Source: Rhodococcus sp. 06-462-5
Lineage (GTDB): Bacteria > Actinomycetota > Actinomycetes > Mycobacteriales > Mycobacteriaceae
DNA length: 64,000 nt
Direction of reading: 5' to 3'
Assembly: GCF_002258315.1 (NCBI RefSeq)
Contig: NZ_NOYD01000001.1
Coordinates: 186,001 to 250,000, forward strand
Positions within the stretch are counted from its first letter, which is position 1; the number at the start of each line of letters is the position of its first letter. Made by a program: the position numbers and the translations under genes. This document shows positions 1 to 10,745 of the stretch, in pieces. The notes beneath the pieces are model-generated. The model was not told the DNA's origin. It saw only the letters and a program-made list of their open reading frames with translations, and ran no database searches.

Positions 1-3000
1 TCACGGTCGGCCGGGCGCATGCCGCCGACGCTGCGTGCCGGAGCCGCATCCCCGGATACGACGGCACCGCCGGTGGTATCGGACAGCGGCCACCGGGCGG
101 TGATCAGGGCGTAGAGCATCGCGCCGAGTCCGCGAACGTCCGAGCTCGGGTCGGCGTCGGCCAGTGTCGCGGGGAAGGCGAGAACCGCATTGCCGCTGGA
201 GCTGATGCGCACGCGATCGGGGTGATCGATCGACAGGGCACCCCCGCTGCGGTGCGCTGCCTCGGCCGCTGCGGCCAGGACCTTGATCGCGCGCGCAGCG
301 CCGGTGGGTGCGGGCACGGTGTCGGCCATTTCACGCAGCGAGCGGCCGGGCGTCCACTCCGCGACGACGATGCCGCCCGAGCTGCCGCGTACCACGTCGA
401 GCACGCGGGCGAGGCCGGGCGAATTGATCCGACCCAGACGCAGCGTGCGCGAGAGAATCGCCTGCGGTCCCTGCGTGCGGTCGTCGGTCGAGGCGGTCGA
501 TTGCTGATCGGCGTCGACGAACGTCAACGCGACCTCGCGATCGAGCTTGACGTCGTGGGCCTGCCAGAACTTGAGTCCACGCGCTCCGCCGTGCGGTGCC
601 AGCAGTCGGTACCGACCACCGGCAACGGAGGCACCGGGAATGAGCGTCGGGCCGCGGAGCGTGCGCTCGGGAGCGCTCGCCGGGGCCGCCGCAGTGGCAA
701 CCTCGTCCGTGGTGGCCGACTCGGACGCGTCGGGTGTGGCCGGTGCCGCTGCGGTCTTCTCGGAATCCGCATCCGCTGTGGAATCAGCGTCGGCCGCAGG
801 CTTCGACTCCGGCGTGGACTTCTTGTCGCCGTCGGCTTCGACCGGCAGATCGGCCTTCGAGATGGAGATGGTCTTGTCGGTCGGACGCGCCGCGAGAGCG
901 GCCTTGGAGATGGAGACCGTCTTGTCGACCGGCTTCGGAGCAGGCTTGTCGGTGGGAGCCGCCTGTTCGGCTGTCTTCTCGACGTCCTGTTCGGGAGCTG
1001 CGGCCGGTTTCTTGGATTCGAGCGCAGCCTTCGATTCGGCCGGCTTCGGCGTCTTGGCGGACGAGGCAGCCTCGGCCTTCACGGGCTCGGTGCGGTCCTG
1101 GGTGTCGACCTCGACGCCGCCGCTCGTTCGGTCGGCTTCGCTTGCTGGAGATTGTGCCGGCCCCCCAGCAACTTCGTCGTCGGTCACTGTCACTCCTTCA
1201 GGCGAATATGCCCCGTGTTGTCCTGCAAAAGGTCGACCTGCGTTGGCTTCTGCCCCCGGGTGCCGATGACCAGGGTACGGGAGCCGATCCCGCGCAGTGT
1301 CCCATGTGGGCTCGGTTCGAATAACCGGAATCACGCCGGTTTCTGCGGCGGCCGGATCGGCGTCCGTTCGATCGGCTGTACCGCGGAATTTCCGTACGAC
1401 CCGGCTCAGGGCAACGGTGACCGCCAGGACTTCGGGGATCTTGCCGAACCAGAGTATCGAGAACGTGATGCCGAGCATGACGACGGCGTCGATCGCGACG
1501 CGGGCGAAGTTGCCGATCCAGCCGTTCATCATGGCGTCGAGACCGAGGATCCGGTCGATCGCGAGCATGGCCGCGCCGCCTGCCAGTGAGGCGATGAGGA
1601 CGAGCCAGACCGTCTTGCCGACGTTGGCCATCCGCAGGCTGCCCAGGCTCTTGTGCAGTAGGTATCCGCCGATGATCGCGCCGACCGTGTAGCCCAGGCC
1701 GGTCGCTGCGCCGAGGAGCAGCACCACCTGCTCGGGCGAGGACGCGACTATCGGGGCGAGCAACGACAGGCCGATCTTGACGGCGGTGATGCCGAGGATG
1801 ATCCACGTCGGCGTCCAGGCTTTTTCGCGGGCGTAGAAGACCCGTAGGTGGATCAGGACGAGGGCGTACGGGATGAGGGAGAACGCGGACCAGCTGACGG
1901 CCTCGCCGAGTCTGGGTGCGACCTCGGCGAACCGGCCGAAGCCGTACAGCGCCTCGCCCACCGACGGCCCCGCGAAGGTCAGGAACACCACGATCGGCAC
2001 CAGCGCGACCATCGTCAGGCGGGTCGCGACCGAGAGATCGTCGACGACGGACGGAGTGTCACCGTTGGCGGCATTGCGGCTGAGCCTGGGCATGATGGCC
2101 GTCAGAACCGTCACGCCGAGGATGCCGTAGGGCAACTGCAGCACGATCCAGGCCTGCGAGTAGATCACGTTGCTCGCATCGTCGGTGCCCGACGCGATCC
2201 TGGTGGCCACGATCAGCCCGATCTGGCTGACGACGACGTAGAGCACGATCGCAGCGGCCATCGCGCCGAACTTCTTGAGTCGCTCGTCGAATCCCCAGAG
2301 TGGGCGCAGGTCGATGCGTTCGCGGCGTAGCGCCGGGATCAGCGCAACGACCTGGGTGATGACACCGGCGGTGACGCCGAGGCCGAGAACGAGGATCTTG
2401 GGGTTGCTCATCTCGATCGTGTTCAGGGTGATCTCGCCCGGGACGAAGGGGTACAGCGCGAAGACGCCGAGCACGATCAGGTTGTTGTACACCGGTGCCC
2501 AGGCCCCGGGCTTGAAGTTCTGCCGGGTGTTGAGCACCGCCGTGAGCAGCCCGGACAATCCGTAGAACATCAGCGCGGGCAGCACCAGATAGGTGAAGGC
2601 GATGGTCAGGTCCTCGTTGACCTTCGGATCGCCGTCGAGCATCAGCCGCGCCAGCAGCGGGGCCGCGATCGTTGCGGCGAGCGCCACGGTTCCGAGCAGG
2701 GCCACTGCGATGGTGAACAGGCGTCGAACGAATGCCCGTCCGCCGTCGGCGTCCTCCTGCTCGGCACGGACCAACACCGGAACGACGATGGCTCCGAGCA
2801 CTGCGCCCAGGACGAGCTCGGAGATCATGTTCGGCAGGATCGTCGAGACGGTGAACGCACTGGCCAGCGCCGCGCCGAGGGTGGCCGTCATGGCGACCTG
2901 CTTGGCGAAGCCCGTGATGCGGCTGACCAGGGTCGCTACCGCGATCGAACCGGACGCCGCCAGCAGTGACTTCTGCGGCCTCGGTTCGGGCTGCGGCGCC

Positions 3001-3287
3001 GGGTCGGGCCCGCCCGGCGGAATTCTCGGCGGAACCGTTCCGGACGGTGCTGTGCTCGACGAAGGATAGGGGTAGTCCTCGTCCCGGAATCGCGGGATCA
3101 TCTGTGTGACCGTGTCGTCGGCGGCGGGCTGACCGTCGAGCGGCGGCGGTGCCGGGTACGAGCGCAGCTCCGGCCGCGACTGCCGTTCCCAGGGCGCGGG
3201 CCGCGGTGGCGTCGTACGTCGGAACACCTGCGATGCGGGCAGGCGTGACCGCGGCAGGTCGCCGTCGTACGGGACGTTGCCTGTCAT
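1..3287 (-). CDS. murJ: MurJ/MviN lipid II flippase fused to a pseudokinase domain (3' end cut by window edge)
   Basis: The reading frame runs from ATG at 3287 off the left edge, giving at least 1095 residues. A Pro-rich cytoplasmic N-terminus (about residues 1-100) is followed by the many membrane segments of the MATE/MurJ fold (about 105-630), which moves lipid II across the membrane for peptidoglycan synthesis. Next comes an acidic Ala/Lys/Thr linker with two copies of DKT(V/I)SISKA at residues 788-796 and 804-812. From about 880 there is a protein-kinase-like domain in which the usual VAIK lysine is replaced (VALT), so it is probably a pseudokinase. This is the architecture of M. tuberculosis MviN (Rv3910), whose pseudokinase region is phosphorylated by PknB and bound by FhaA. 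The ATG overlaps the upstream stop codon as ATGA, so translation is probably coupled. Confidence 0.93.
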   Translation of the reverse strand, partial: MTGNVPYDGDLPRSRLPASQVFRRTTPPRPAPWERQSRPELRSYPAPPPLDGQPAADDTVTQMIPRFRDEDYPYPSSSTAPSGTVPPRIPPGGPDPAPQPEPRPQKSLLAASGSIAVATLVSRITGFAKQVAMTATLGAALASAFTVSTILPNMISELVLGAVLGAIVVPVLVRAEQEDADGGRAFVRRLFTIAVALLGTVALAATIAAPLLARLMLDGDPKVNEDLTIAFTYLVLPALMFYGLSGLLTAVLNTRQNFKPGAWAPVYNNLIVLGVFALYPFVPGEITLNTIEMSNPKILVLGLGVTAGVITQVVALIPALRRERIDLRPLWGFDERLKKFGAMAAAIVLYVVVSQIGLIVATRIASGTDDASNVIYSQAWIVLQLPYGILGVTVLTAIMPRLSRNAANGDTPSVVDDLSVATRLTMVALVPIVVFLTFAGPSVGEALYGFGRFAEVAPRLGEAVSWSAFSLIPYALVLIHLRVFYAREKAWTPTWIILGITAVKIGLSLLAPIVASSPEQVVLLLGAATGLGYTVGAIIGGYLLHKSLGSLRMANVGKTVWLVLIASLAGGAAMLAIDRILGLDAMMNGWIGNFARVAIDAVVMLGITFSILWFGKIPEVLAVTVALSRVVRKFRGTADRTDADPAAAETGVIPVIRTEPTWDTARDRLPYPGHRHPGAEANAGRPFAGQHGAYSPEGVTVTDDEVAGGPAQSPASEADRTSGGVEVDTQDRTEPVKAEAASSAKTPKPAESKAALESKKPAAAPEQDVEKTAEQAAPTDKPAPKPVDKTVSISKAALAARPTDKTISISKADLPVEADGDKKSTPESKPAADADSTADADSEKTAAAPATPDASESATTDEVATAAAPASAPERTLRGPTLIPGASVAGGRYRLLAPHGGARGLKFWQAHDVKLDREVALTFVDADQQSTASTDDRTQGPQAILSRTLRLGRINSPGLARVLDVVRGSSGGIVVAEWTPGRSLREMADTVPAPTGAARAIKVLAAAAEAAHRSGGALSIDHPDRVRISSSGNAVLAFPATLADADPSSDVRGLGAMLYALITARWPLSDTTGGAVVSGDAAPARSVGGMRPADR

Positions 3288-5695
3288 GGTCTCTCGTACC
3301 CTTCGTCGGCCGGGTCGGGTTGACCTCTGAATCGGTGCCAGAGGCGTCGACCTGCAAGTAACAGTAGGAGAGCACCGGCGCAGGCGGTAATTATCGCCAG
3401 TGCCTGACCGTATGCGTTCGATCGCACCGACACCGTCGACACTTCACCGAGCCGGGAGCCGTCGAGCGTCGTGACGGAGAAGTCGACGGACAGATTGCGG
3501 GTGTCGTCCACTTCGGCCGGGACGGTGATGGTCCGTGATCCGCGGGCCGGAAGTTGGGTGACGCCGACGTCGCTGATCGTCATCTCCGGCGGCGCATCGA
3601 CCCGGAGCAGCACGTTGACCGGGACCGGAAGGTCGTTGCGGGCGACGAGCAGCAGCGGGCTCTGCTCCGAGGCGAGGGTGTAGACGCCGCCCGGGGCCAG
3701 CACGGTCACCGATCCGTAGATGGTGTCGAGTCCGATGCGGATGGCGGCGAGTCGGTCGCGCGCCATGGTGCCGGTTTCTTCACTGGCGGCGCTCGCTCGA
3801 CCCGCCGTCGACAGCGCGCGGAGCATGTCCTCACGCAGCGGGGCGGTGTACAGGCGCGGGGTCAGCTCGGACTGCGGATCCTCGACGAGCGATTGCATCA
3901 GGGTGTTCACGCGGGCGCTCTGCGATCGCACCAGGTCGATGGTGCCGGTATCGAGTTCCGTGACCGCGTCGATGCTGCTCACCGGGGTGCCCGAGGTGGG
4001 CTCGGCGAGCAGCTCGGACAACGGCCGCGGCGTCGCCAGACCGGACCGCAGCAGCGAGGACACCGTCGACAGAATCGCCGACGGTTCGTCTCCCCCCGCG
4101 GTCCAGTACTGCGGGGGCGCGACGGTGACGGTGCGCCCGGGGCGATCGGTGCCGACGAGCGCATGGAAGTTCACAGCCCCCAACGCGTCCTGCAGGCGCG
4201 CGGTACGTGAGTCGGTGGCGAGGTCGAAGCGCTGCTCGGAGGGGGTGAGGGCAGGGGTGGACGGGGTGTTCCCGACGCCGGCGAGTGCCGCTGCGGTGGC
4301 GGCGTCGTAGTGGGTGGCGGCCAGGGTCTCGGTCTGCTGGGTTTCCGACGGCTGGGTTTCGGACGAGACCAGCAACGAGGTCGGAGCCGAGGTCGGCGGG
4401 CTGATGCTGTTGTCGGCGACCAGCACGGTGCCGGTGCCTGCCGTTCGCAGGGCGTCGGCGGTGATCGCGTCCACCCCACCGGTGCTGCTCCAGGTGAATC
4501 CGCGCGTCGAGGTGGTGCCGAGGATGCCGTCGACGATGTCTGCCGGGGCGCTGACGGCGCTGCTGAGCAACGTGGGATCGCCGATGTCGGCCACTGCCCC
4601 CAGATCGGTCTGGGCGAACGGCATCGCCGTCACGCAGGTGCTCGACGCGATCGTTTCCAGTCGTGACAGCCACTGGGCTGCGGCTGCGCTTCCGGTGCCC
4701 TCGCGGGTCGTGCTTGCAGGATCGGCCGGGTTGTCGACGACGAGGTAGCCGCGGGTCATGTTCGAGACGGTGACGAGCAGGTCGGGATCCAGGCCGATAC
4801 ACAGGCTCGACGCCAGTCTGCCCTCGGGATCCAGGCCGGGTTGCGTCGCGAATTCGACGGCCTTGAGCAGGGTGTCGAGTCGCCCGCCTGCGGCGAGTTC
4901 GCCGGCGAGTTCGTCGTCGATCAACCGAACGCGCTCGTCGACGGAGCCGGGGATTCCGGCAGCGAGGCGAGGAATGTCGGCCAGCGGCCACAGGACCGTC
5001 ATCGCGACGGGGTTGCGGGTGTTGGGCGGCAGTGGCATCGCGCCGGGGGCGGCGGGGTCCATCTCACCGGGGTTGCGGGGCAGTCCGACGACCGGGAGCA
5101 GGAAGCGGGCGTCGTCGAGTCGAGCGGTTCCGCCGTATTCGGGGGTGCCGTTGACGTTGAGCAGCAGCGGGTAGACGCCAGGGGCCTCGATTCCCAGCGA
5201 GGGTTCGGTGGTGCTGCGCAGCTGCATCGACATGTCGAACTGGCGGCTCTCGTCCTTCTCCAGTGAGTCGGCAACCGTGACGAAATCGCCGACGCGCTCG
5301 AATCGGTCCTGGTCGAGGGTCAGCGAGGTCCGCAGTCCGGCCGTGGTGTCGACGGCGGCAGCGGCCTGCATCCGGACACTGACGTCGTCGACGCGTCGGT
5401 CCCCGGTGTTTCTCACGGTGGCGCGGACCGTCACGAAGGGGTCGCTGCTGGTGGTGACGGTGGAGGGCGCGACGGTCTCGATGCTCAGCGTCAGGAAGGG
5501 GTTGCCGTCCTGGGTCATCGGAGTGTCCGGAACAGCGCTGGTGGTGCCGCTGCTGTCGCCGACGGAGGAGTCGGGTTGGGCGGCGGCGTCGGGAAGCTGC
5601 GTGGGGACCAGAGTCGCGGTGCCGACCGACGGTGCCACCGCAAGAAAGAACGTGGTCAATGCGGCGGCAGCGACCTTCCGGGCCCGCACGATCAC
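3284..5695 (-). CDS. DUF6049 exported membrane-anchored protein (Rv3909-like)
   Basis: 803 residues from GTG 5695, which overlaps the upstream Nudix stop as GTGA; a second GTG at 5689 is also possible. An N-terminal hydrophobic segment (about residues 6-24) ends near an Ala-rich cleavage region, so the bulk of the protein should lie outside the membrane. A single transmembrane helix at about residues 763-782 is followed by a short basic and acidic cytoplasmic tail ending GYERP. Length and position between a Nudix gene and mviN match M. tuberculosis Rv3909 (about 800 residues). Its function is unknown; fixed linkage to murJ suggests an envelope role. Confidence 0.88.
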   Translation of the reverse strand: MIVRARKVAAAALTTFFLAVAPSVGTATLVPTQLPDAAAQPDSSVGDSSGTTSAVPDTPMTQDGNPFLTLSIETVAPSTVTTSSDPFVTVRATVRNTGDRRVDDVSVRMQAAAAVDTTAGLRTSLTLDQDRFERVGDFVTVADSLEKDESRQFDMSMQLRSTTEPSLGIEAPGVYPLLLNVNGTPEYGGTARLDDARFLLPVVGLPRNPGEMDPAAPGAMPLPPNTRNPVAMTVLWPLADIPRLAAGIPGSVDERVRLIDDELAGELAAGGRLDTLLKAVEFATQPGLDPEGRLASSLCIGLDPDLLVTVSNMTRGYLVVDNPADPASTTREGTGSAAAAQWLSRLETIASSTCVTAMPFAQTDLGAVADIGDPTLLSSAVSAPADIVDGILGTTSTRGFTWSSTGGVDAITADALRTAGTGTVLVADNSISPPTSAPTSLLVSSETQPSETQQTETLAATHYDAATAAALAGVGNTPSTPALTPSEQRFDLATDSRTARLQDALGAVNFHALVGTDRPGRTVTVAPPQYWTAGGDEPSAILSTVSSLLRSGLATPRPLSELLAEPTSGTPVSSIDAVTELDTGTIDLVRSQSARVNTLMQSLVEDPQSELTPRLYTAPLREDMLRALSTAGRASAASEETGTMARDRLAAIRIGLDTIYGSVTVLAPGGVYTLASEQSPLLLVARNDLPVPVNVLLRVDAPPEMTISDVGVTQLPARGSRTITVPAEVDDTRNLSVDFSVTTLDGSRLGEVSTVSVRSNAYGQALAIITACAGALLLLLAGRRLWHRFRGQPDPADEGYERP

Positions 5696-6261
5696 TTCCC
5701 GCCGGGGATGGGTGCGCCCGAGTTGCCACTGCTCATGTCGTCGATCAGGCGGGTGGCGATGGCGGCGAGTTTGCGTTCGTCGGCGTAGGCGAGCCTGGAC
5801 GGCAGTTCGGTCAGTGGAACCCACGCGACCTCGGTCACTTCGAGGTCCTCGTCCGAGAGTTCACCGCCGAGGAATCGGAGGAGGTAGTGGTGGACGGTCT
5901 TGTGGACGCGTCGTCCTTCGGTGACGAACCAGTAGTCGATGCTGCCCAGCGAGGCCAGGACGGTACCGCGGATGCCGGTTTCCTCGGCGACCTCGCGCAT
6001 GGCCGTCTGTTCGGCCGTCTCGCCCTGCTCGATGTGACCCTTGGGCAGGGACCAGAGGAGGCGTCCGCGGCGGTCGGTGCGGCCGATCAGGGCTGCGCAG
6101 CGTTTGGCGGGCGGCCCGTCGAGGCCGTCGACCACCAGGCCTCCGGCCGAGGTTTCGCGGACGGTCCGCAGCTTCGGTGCTTCGGTGTCGGCGCGTGCCT
6201 GACGCCGCCGCGGGTTGCGGCGGCTCCTGTTCGCACGTTCGGCAGCAGACACCCGATCCAT
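5692..6261 (-). CDS. mutT4: Nudix hydrolase (MutT4-like)
   Basis: 189 residues from ATG 6261; longer upstream frames would run into the divergent pcnA promoter. A basic N-terminal tail of about 40 residues precedes the Nudix fold. The Nudix box is canonical: GHIEQGE, seven residues, then REVAEETGI, supplying the metal-binding glutamates. The family hydrolyses nucleoside diphosphates linked to another moiety; the substrate cannot be read from the sequence. It is the first gene of the Nudix-DUF6049-murJ operon, in the same order as Rv3908-Rv3909-Rv3910. Confidence 0.9.
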   Translation of the reverse strand: MDRVSAAERANRSRRNPRRRQARADTEAPKLRTVRETSAGGLVVDGLDGPPAKRCAALIGRTDRRGRLLWSLPKGHIEQGETAEQTAMREVAEETGIRGTVLASLGSIDYWFVTEGRRVHKTVHHYLLRFLGGELSDEDLEVTEVAWVPLTELPSRLAYADERKLAAIATRLIDDMSSGNSGAPIPGGK

Positions 6262-6340
6262 ACTAGTTGCCTGTGCGCACTCTTCTACCGTGCCGCACCG
6301 CGGGGGTGAAGGCCGGGACAATCGATCGGCTCGGCGCAAG

Positions 6341-6346
6341 TAGGCT
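6341..6346 (+). promoter_or_regulatory. Candidate -10 box for pcnA (leaderless)
   Basis: TAGGCT lies 8 nt before the GTG start of pcnA, and no Shine-Dalgarno is visible between them. A start at +1 would make the transcript leaderless. No good -35 element is seen. Confidence 0.45.
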
Positions 6347-6354
6347 CTTCCACC

Positions 6355-7821
6355 GTGGCCGATCAGTCCTTGTCCTCCGTTTCCGCCGAGCACACCGATG
6401 CCCGCCGGGAGAGGTTGCTGGCGGGAGCTGCTGTGACGCTGCGCGAACTGGCTCCGGTGTTGACTCCGCTCGGTGCCCTGTTCGCCGCGGCCGGGCACGA
6501 GCTCTTTCTCGTCGGCGGCACGGTGCGGGACGCAGTTCTCGGTCGACTCGGAACCGATCTGGATTTCACCACCGACGCCAGGCCCGAGGAGGTTCAGTCA
6601 TTGCTGACGGGCTGGGCGGACCATCAGTGGGACACCGGCATCGCGTTCGGGACCATCAGCGCGGCCAAGGACGGCCAGACGATCGAGATCACCACCTATC
6701 GCACCGATTCCTACGATCAGGTGTCCCGCAATCCCGAGGTGCAGTACGGCAACAGCCTCGAAGAGGATCTCGTTCGGCGCGATTTCACCGTCAACGCCAT
6801 GGCGGTACGTCTCGGAGCCGACGGCACCCAGGAGTTCGTCGATCCGCTCGGCGGTATGGACGCATTGCTCGAGGGTGTTCTCGACACCCCGTCGGCACCG
6901 GAGGTGTCGTTCGGAGACGATCCACTGCGGATGCTGCGGGCCGCGCGGTTCGTCTCCCAGTTGGGCTTCACGCTGATGCCTCGGGTGCACCGAGCCATCG
7001 AGGACATGGCCGATCAGATCGACCGCATCACCGCCGAGCGAATCCAGGTGGAGCTGGACAAGCTGATCCTCGGCGCGCACCCGATCGACGGCATCGACGT
7101 GATGTGCGAGACGGGTCTGGCGCAGCGCATCATTCCCGAGGTGCCCAACATGAAGCTCGAGATCGACGAGCATCACCAGCACAAGGACGTGTACTCGCAC
7201 TCGCTGACGGTGCTCAAGCAGGCGATCGATCTCGAGGACGGCGATCCCGATCTCGTATTGCGTTGGGCCGCACTGCTGCACGACATCGGCAAGCCCGACA
7301 CCAAACGAAACGAACCGGGCGGCGGAGTCAGCTTCCATCACCACGAGGTCGTCGGCGCCAAGCTGGTGCGAAAGCGTATGCGCGCCTTGAAGTATTCGAA
7401 GAAGATGATCGAGGACGTCTCGCATCTGGTGTTCCTGCACCTGCGGTTTCACGGTTACGGCAAGGGTCAGTGGACCGACTCCGCCGTCCGCCGCTACGCC
7501 ACCGATGCCGGCGAGCTACTTCCCAAGCTGCACAAGCTGGTTCGAGCCGACTCGACCACGAGAAACAAGCGTCGAGCTGCGGCGCTCCAGGCCACCTACG
7601 ACGACCTGGAAGAACGCATCGCCCGCATCGCCGAGCAGGAGGACCTGGCTCGCGTGCGGCCCGACCTCGACGGCAACGCGATCATGGAGCTGCTGAACAT
7701 CCCGGCCGGACCCGACGTGGGCAAGGCCTGGAAGTTTCTGAAGGAACTGCGCCTCGATCGGGGACCGCTGTCCCGCGAGGACGCCGAGGCCGCGCTGCTC
7801 GAGTGGTGGCCCACGCACTAG
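6355..7821 (+). CDS. pcnA: CCA tRNA nucleotidyltransferase / poly(A) polymerase family
   Basis: 488 residues from GTG 6355. The nucleotidyltransferase core has the GGTVRD motif (about residue 55) and the DLDFTTD metal-binding aspartates. An RNA-binding region follows ([13 protein letters not shown], about 182-194). A C-terminal HD domain shows HDIGKP (about 309-314) and a downstream HHHE cluster. The enzyme builds or repairs the 3' CCA end of tRNAs. Length matches M. tuberculosis PcnA (Rv3907c, 480). It faces away from the Nudix-DUF6049-murJ operon, as in mycobacteria. Confidence 0.95.
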   Translation: MADQSLSSVSAEHTDARRERLLAGAAVTLRELAPVLTPLGALFAAAGHELFLVGGTVRDAVLGRLGTDLDFTTDARPEEVQSLLTGWADHQWDTGIAFGTISAAKDGQTIEITTYRTDSYDQVSRNPEVQYGNSLEEDLVRRDFTVNAMAVRLGADGTQEFVDPLGGMDALLEGVLDTPSAPEVSFGDDPLRMLRAARFVSQLGFTLMPRVHRAIEDMADQIDRITAERIQVELDKLILGAHPIDGIDVMCETGLAQRIIPEVPNMKLEIDEHHQHKDVYSHSLTVLKQAIDLEDGDPDLVLRWAALLHDIGKPDTKRNEPGGGVSFHHHEVVGAKLVRKRMRALKYSKKMIEDVSHLVFLHLRFHGYGKGQWTDSAVRRYATDAGELLPKLHKLVRADSTTRNKRRAAALQATYDDLEERIARIAEQEDLARVRPDLDGNAIMELLNIPAGPDVGKAWKFLKELRLDRGPLSREDAEAALLEWWPTH

Positions 7822-7872
7822 GCGTGTCCCGCGCACGTGCACGAAAGTTCGTAGCCCACTGCAAATTTCCGC

Positions 7873-9375
7873 TCACGACGAGCGAAGCTCGGCCTTGACC
7901 AGATAGACGTTGTAGCTGTCCCACTCCGAGACGGTGAAGTACAGCTCGTTCGCCGTCGACCACGGGTGAACGAAGCCGCCGTACGTCTTGGGGTACTCGG
8001 CGGTGTCGATCAGAGTGGTCGGCGCGGTCCACTGCCCCTGCGGCGAATTCGATTCGCGCAGAACGATATCGCCGCGCAGCGGATCGAGATACGTCATCCG
8101 CCAGAGGCCACGGGCCTCGTCGTGATGAACCGACAGTTCCCCGGCCATACCGTCGGCGATGGGGGTGGCCTCGTTCGATCCGACGGGAGCCCAGGTGCCG
8201 TTCACCCAGTACTGGTAGGCAGTCTTGTTCAACACGTCCGCCTTCGGGACGCGCGCGAGCCCGACCTGACCGGCGCGTCCGTTGACGGTGCCGAACATGT
8301 ACACGTACTCCCCCGCCGGCACCATCGTCGAGACCTGGAACTTGGAGAAGCCGAAAACGTTGTCCCACTTGGCATGCTCGTCCTTGACCCAGGTGGAACC
8401 GTTGTCGTCCGAGTAGGCGATGCCGCCGTAGTTGGTCCACCACATGCCGGGAATCGTGCTCCAGCGCCGAATGGACATGTAGGACATGTACTGCCGGTCG
8501 TCGATCGCGAATCCGGAGGTGGGGATGACCGTGGTCTCCCAGTTCTTGATCTTGCGCGAGGGCAGCAGTTCGGCTGCGTGACAACGCGAGTCCTGCACCA
8601 TCGAGTCGAGGGTCATGCCGTCGGACAGGTCGGTGTCGGTGCTGTGTCCCAGTGCGTTCGAGCGCCAGTCGTCGCCGCCGACGACGCCGAATTCCCAACC
8701 CTTGCCGAACGAGTCGCCGAAGGCCACGGCGACCTCGCCGGGCTTGCTCTCCCACATGATACCGAGGTCGGTGCCGTCGACCTGCCAGCGCTTGTCGGTG
8801 CGGTTCTCCGATCCCGGTCCGGTCAGCTGCGAGACGACCTCGACGTTTCCGACGGCAGGTGCCCCGGGCGGCATCGTCGTCGGCCCGGGCTCTGCTGTGG
8901 TGACGGCGGCAGCGGGCGGCGGGGTTCCCGGAGTACCGCCGGGGCCGGGGATCGGGATGGGAATGGTCTCGGGTTGCGGGTCGATCTCGATGCGGGGGAA
9001 CGGCAGATGGTCTGCGGAGCCTGTTGCCGGCGTCTGAGAATCGGTGTCGTCGGTGAGATCGGGACAGGGGTCAGCACACGGATCGGTCAGCGGTTCGGCC
9101 TGCACGCGGGTGTTGTCGGGAGCCGGGTCGGGCACCGGCACGAGTTCGATCGACGGATACGGCACGGGGATGACCACGCGGTCCGGCAACGGCGGCAGCT
9201 GCGGCGGATTGCCCGGCCCGATGGGCTCGGGTGGGTAGTCCTTGGGGTCGAATCCTGTTTCACTGCAGGAGTTCACCGGCGGCGGCGGGGCTGCGAACGC
9301 CGGGGGCGCAGCAAGAACGGCTGTACCTGCGGCAACCGCGAGTATGCAGCCGAGCGATGTCGTGCGGCCGTGCAT
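7873..9375 (-). CDS. Exported DUF4185 protein with Pro-rich N-terminal region
   Basis: 500 residues from ATG 9375, with a purine-rich GGGGGC stretch just upstream. A signal peptide (about residues 1-28, ending AFA-APP) is followed by a Pro-rich, poorly ordered stretch to about residue 190. The remaining 310 residues resemble DUF4185, seen in actinobacterial secreted proteins, with repeated aromatic beta-strand blades such as IAYSDDNGSTW that suggest a propeller-like fold related to sialidase/glycosidase domains. No catalytic set can be assigned. It converges with pcnA; the 51-bp gap between them shows no clear terminator. Confidence 0.8.
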   Translation of the reverse strand: MHGRTTSLGCILAVAAGTAVLAAPPAFAAPPPPVNSCSETGFDPKDYPPEPIGPGNPPQLPPLPDRVVIPVPYPSIELVPVPDPAPDNTRVQAEPLTDPCADPCPDLTDDTDSQTPATGSADHLPFPRIEIDPQPETIPIPIPGPGGTPGTPPPAAAVTTAEPGPTTMPPGAPAVGNVEVVSQLTGPGSENRTDKRWQVDGTDLGIMWESKPGEVAVAFGDSFGKGWEFGVVGGDDWRSNALGHSTDTDLSDGMTLDSMVQDSRCHAAELLPSRKIKNWETTVIPTSGFAIDDRQYMSYMSIRRWSTIPGMWWTNYGGIAYSDDNGSTWVKDEHAKWDNVFGFSKFQVSTMVPAGEYVYMFGTVNGRAGQVGLARVPKADVLNKTAYQYWVNGTWAPVGSNEATPIADGMAGELSVHHDEARGLWRMTYLDPLRGDIVLRESNSPQGQWTAPTTLIDTAEYPKTYGGFVHPWSTANELYFTVSEWDSYNVYLVKAELRSS

Positions 9376-9434
9376 GCGGTGCCCCCGTGTTCTCCGACGA
9401 AACCCGTCGGTCCGATACGAGAAGATACACCACG

Positions 9435-10721
9435 TCAGCGGCGTGCGCGCCTGGTGTCGATCACCGCCGCAGCCAAGCCGAGGGCGTAGATACCTGCCCC
9501 GACGAACACCAGGATGTGCGCGGTGGGGTCCTGGTTCAGATCGGTCGTATCGGGGCCGACAGCGAATGCCGCAGCGGCGAGGGCAGCGACGAACGCCACG
9601 TTGAACACGGTGTCCTGCAACGCGAAGACGCGTCCACGATGGGCGTCGTCGATCTCGATCTGCATGGCAGCGTCACCACTGAGTTTGACGGTCTGCCCGG
9701 CGATGCCCAGCAGGAAGGCTCCGATCAGCAAGCTGGTCTGCGTCAGACCCGAGACGGCACCGAGCTGCGCCACGATGGCGAGCACGAGAGCGGCGGCGAT
9801 CGTGCGGGTACGCCCGAACCTGGGAACGGCAAAGGGGGTGATCAGGGCGGCGAGGAACATGCCGGTGGCCGTGGCACCGACGGCTATGCCGAAACCCGCG
9901 AGTCCGCCGGGCAAGCTACTGGTGGTCGTCTCGCGAAGAATCAACACCATGATCAGGGTGTTGATACCGAAGACGATGCGGTGTGCGCCGATGCCGAGCA
10001 TCGCGGTCGTGACACCGGCGGAGCGCCAGACGGCCTGTGCGCCCGATTTCAAGCCTGCTGCAACGTCTTTCAGTGGATTGTCGGTGCGGCTCTCGACACC
10101 GGGTCCGAGGGATCGCGGGCGGAACCGCGCCGCAGCGAAAGCCCCGACGACCGATCCGGTGGACGCGAGACCGACGGCGACCCCCGAGCCGAGATCGCCT
10201 GCGCCGACGACACCGATCACCGCGACAGCGACGCCCGCACCCGCCGCTGCGAAACCGGATCCGACAGTGGCCAGCACCGAGTTCATCGGCACCAACCACG
10301 ATTGTCGAACCACGTGGGGCAGTGACGCGGATGCCCCCGCGAGTACGAACCGACTGAGCCCCACGGTGGCCAAGGCCAACAGCAACAACGGTGTGGCGTC
10401 CACCCCGGCGCACAGCAGCAAAGCGGTGGTGACGATCAGTACGATGCGAACGATGTTGGCCCACAGCAGGACCGAGCGGCGATCCCAGCGATCGAGCAGC
10501 GCCCCGGCGAACGGACCCACCAGCGAATACGGGACGAGCAACACCGCGAAGCCGGCTGCTATTTCGGCCGGATTCGTCGCGCGCTCCGGGTTGAACAGAA
10601 TGGCACCGCTGAGCGCGGCCTGGAACAACCCGTCGCCGAACTGACCGGCGAACCGAATGGTCGTCAGCTTGCCGACCCCCGGGGATTCGCGCAGTCGGGT
10701 ACGGAAGGAAGCGTCGCTCAC
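9435..10721 (-). CDS. MFS transporter
   Basis: 428 residues from GTG 10721. About 12 hydrophobic segments are visible, with the loop LLDRWDRRSVLLW between helices 2 and 3 in the position of the MFS signature. It is most like drug or metabolite exporters, but the substrate cannot be inferred. It follows the NAD-dependent epimerase gene by 24 bp on the same strand and probably shares its TetR-controlled promoter, which would make it the efflux arm of that regulon. Confidence 0.85.
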   Translation of the reverse strand: MSDASFRTRLRESPGVGKLTTIRFAGQFGDGLFQAALSGAILFNPERATNPAEIAAGFAVLLVPYSLVGPFAGALLDRWDRRSVLLWANIVRIVLIVTTALLLCAGVDATPLLLLALATVGLSRFVLAGASASLPHVVRQSWLVPMNSVLATVGSGFAAAGAGVAVAVIGVVGAGDLGSGVAVGLASTGSVVGAFAAARFRPRSLGPGVESRTDNPLKDVAAGLKSGAQAVWRSAGVTTAMLGIGAHRIVFGINTLIMVLILRETTTSSLPGGLAGFGIAVGATATGMFLAALITPFAVPRFGRTRTIAAALVLAIVAQLGAVSGLTQTSLLIGAFLLGIAGQTVKLSGDAAMQIEIDDAHRGRVFALQDTVFNVAFVAALAAAAFAVGPDTTDLNQDPTAHILVFVGAGIYALGLAAAVIDTRRARR

Positions 10722-10745
10722 CGACGGGACTTTAGCCCCCGCCCG

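Noticed and set aside
222-1589. 455-codon plus-strand frame over the murJ 3' part
   Set aside because: Opposite to the murJ-pseudokinase frame, which has clear homology; composition is Arg/Gly-rich and lacks motifs.
10297-10309. CGATTGTCGA sequence resembling half of the Zur-like palindrome
   Set aside because: It lies inside the MFS coding region, lacks the second arm and is not near a promoter.
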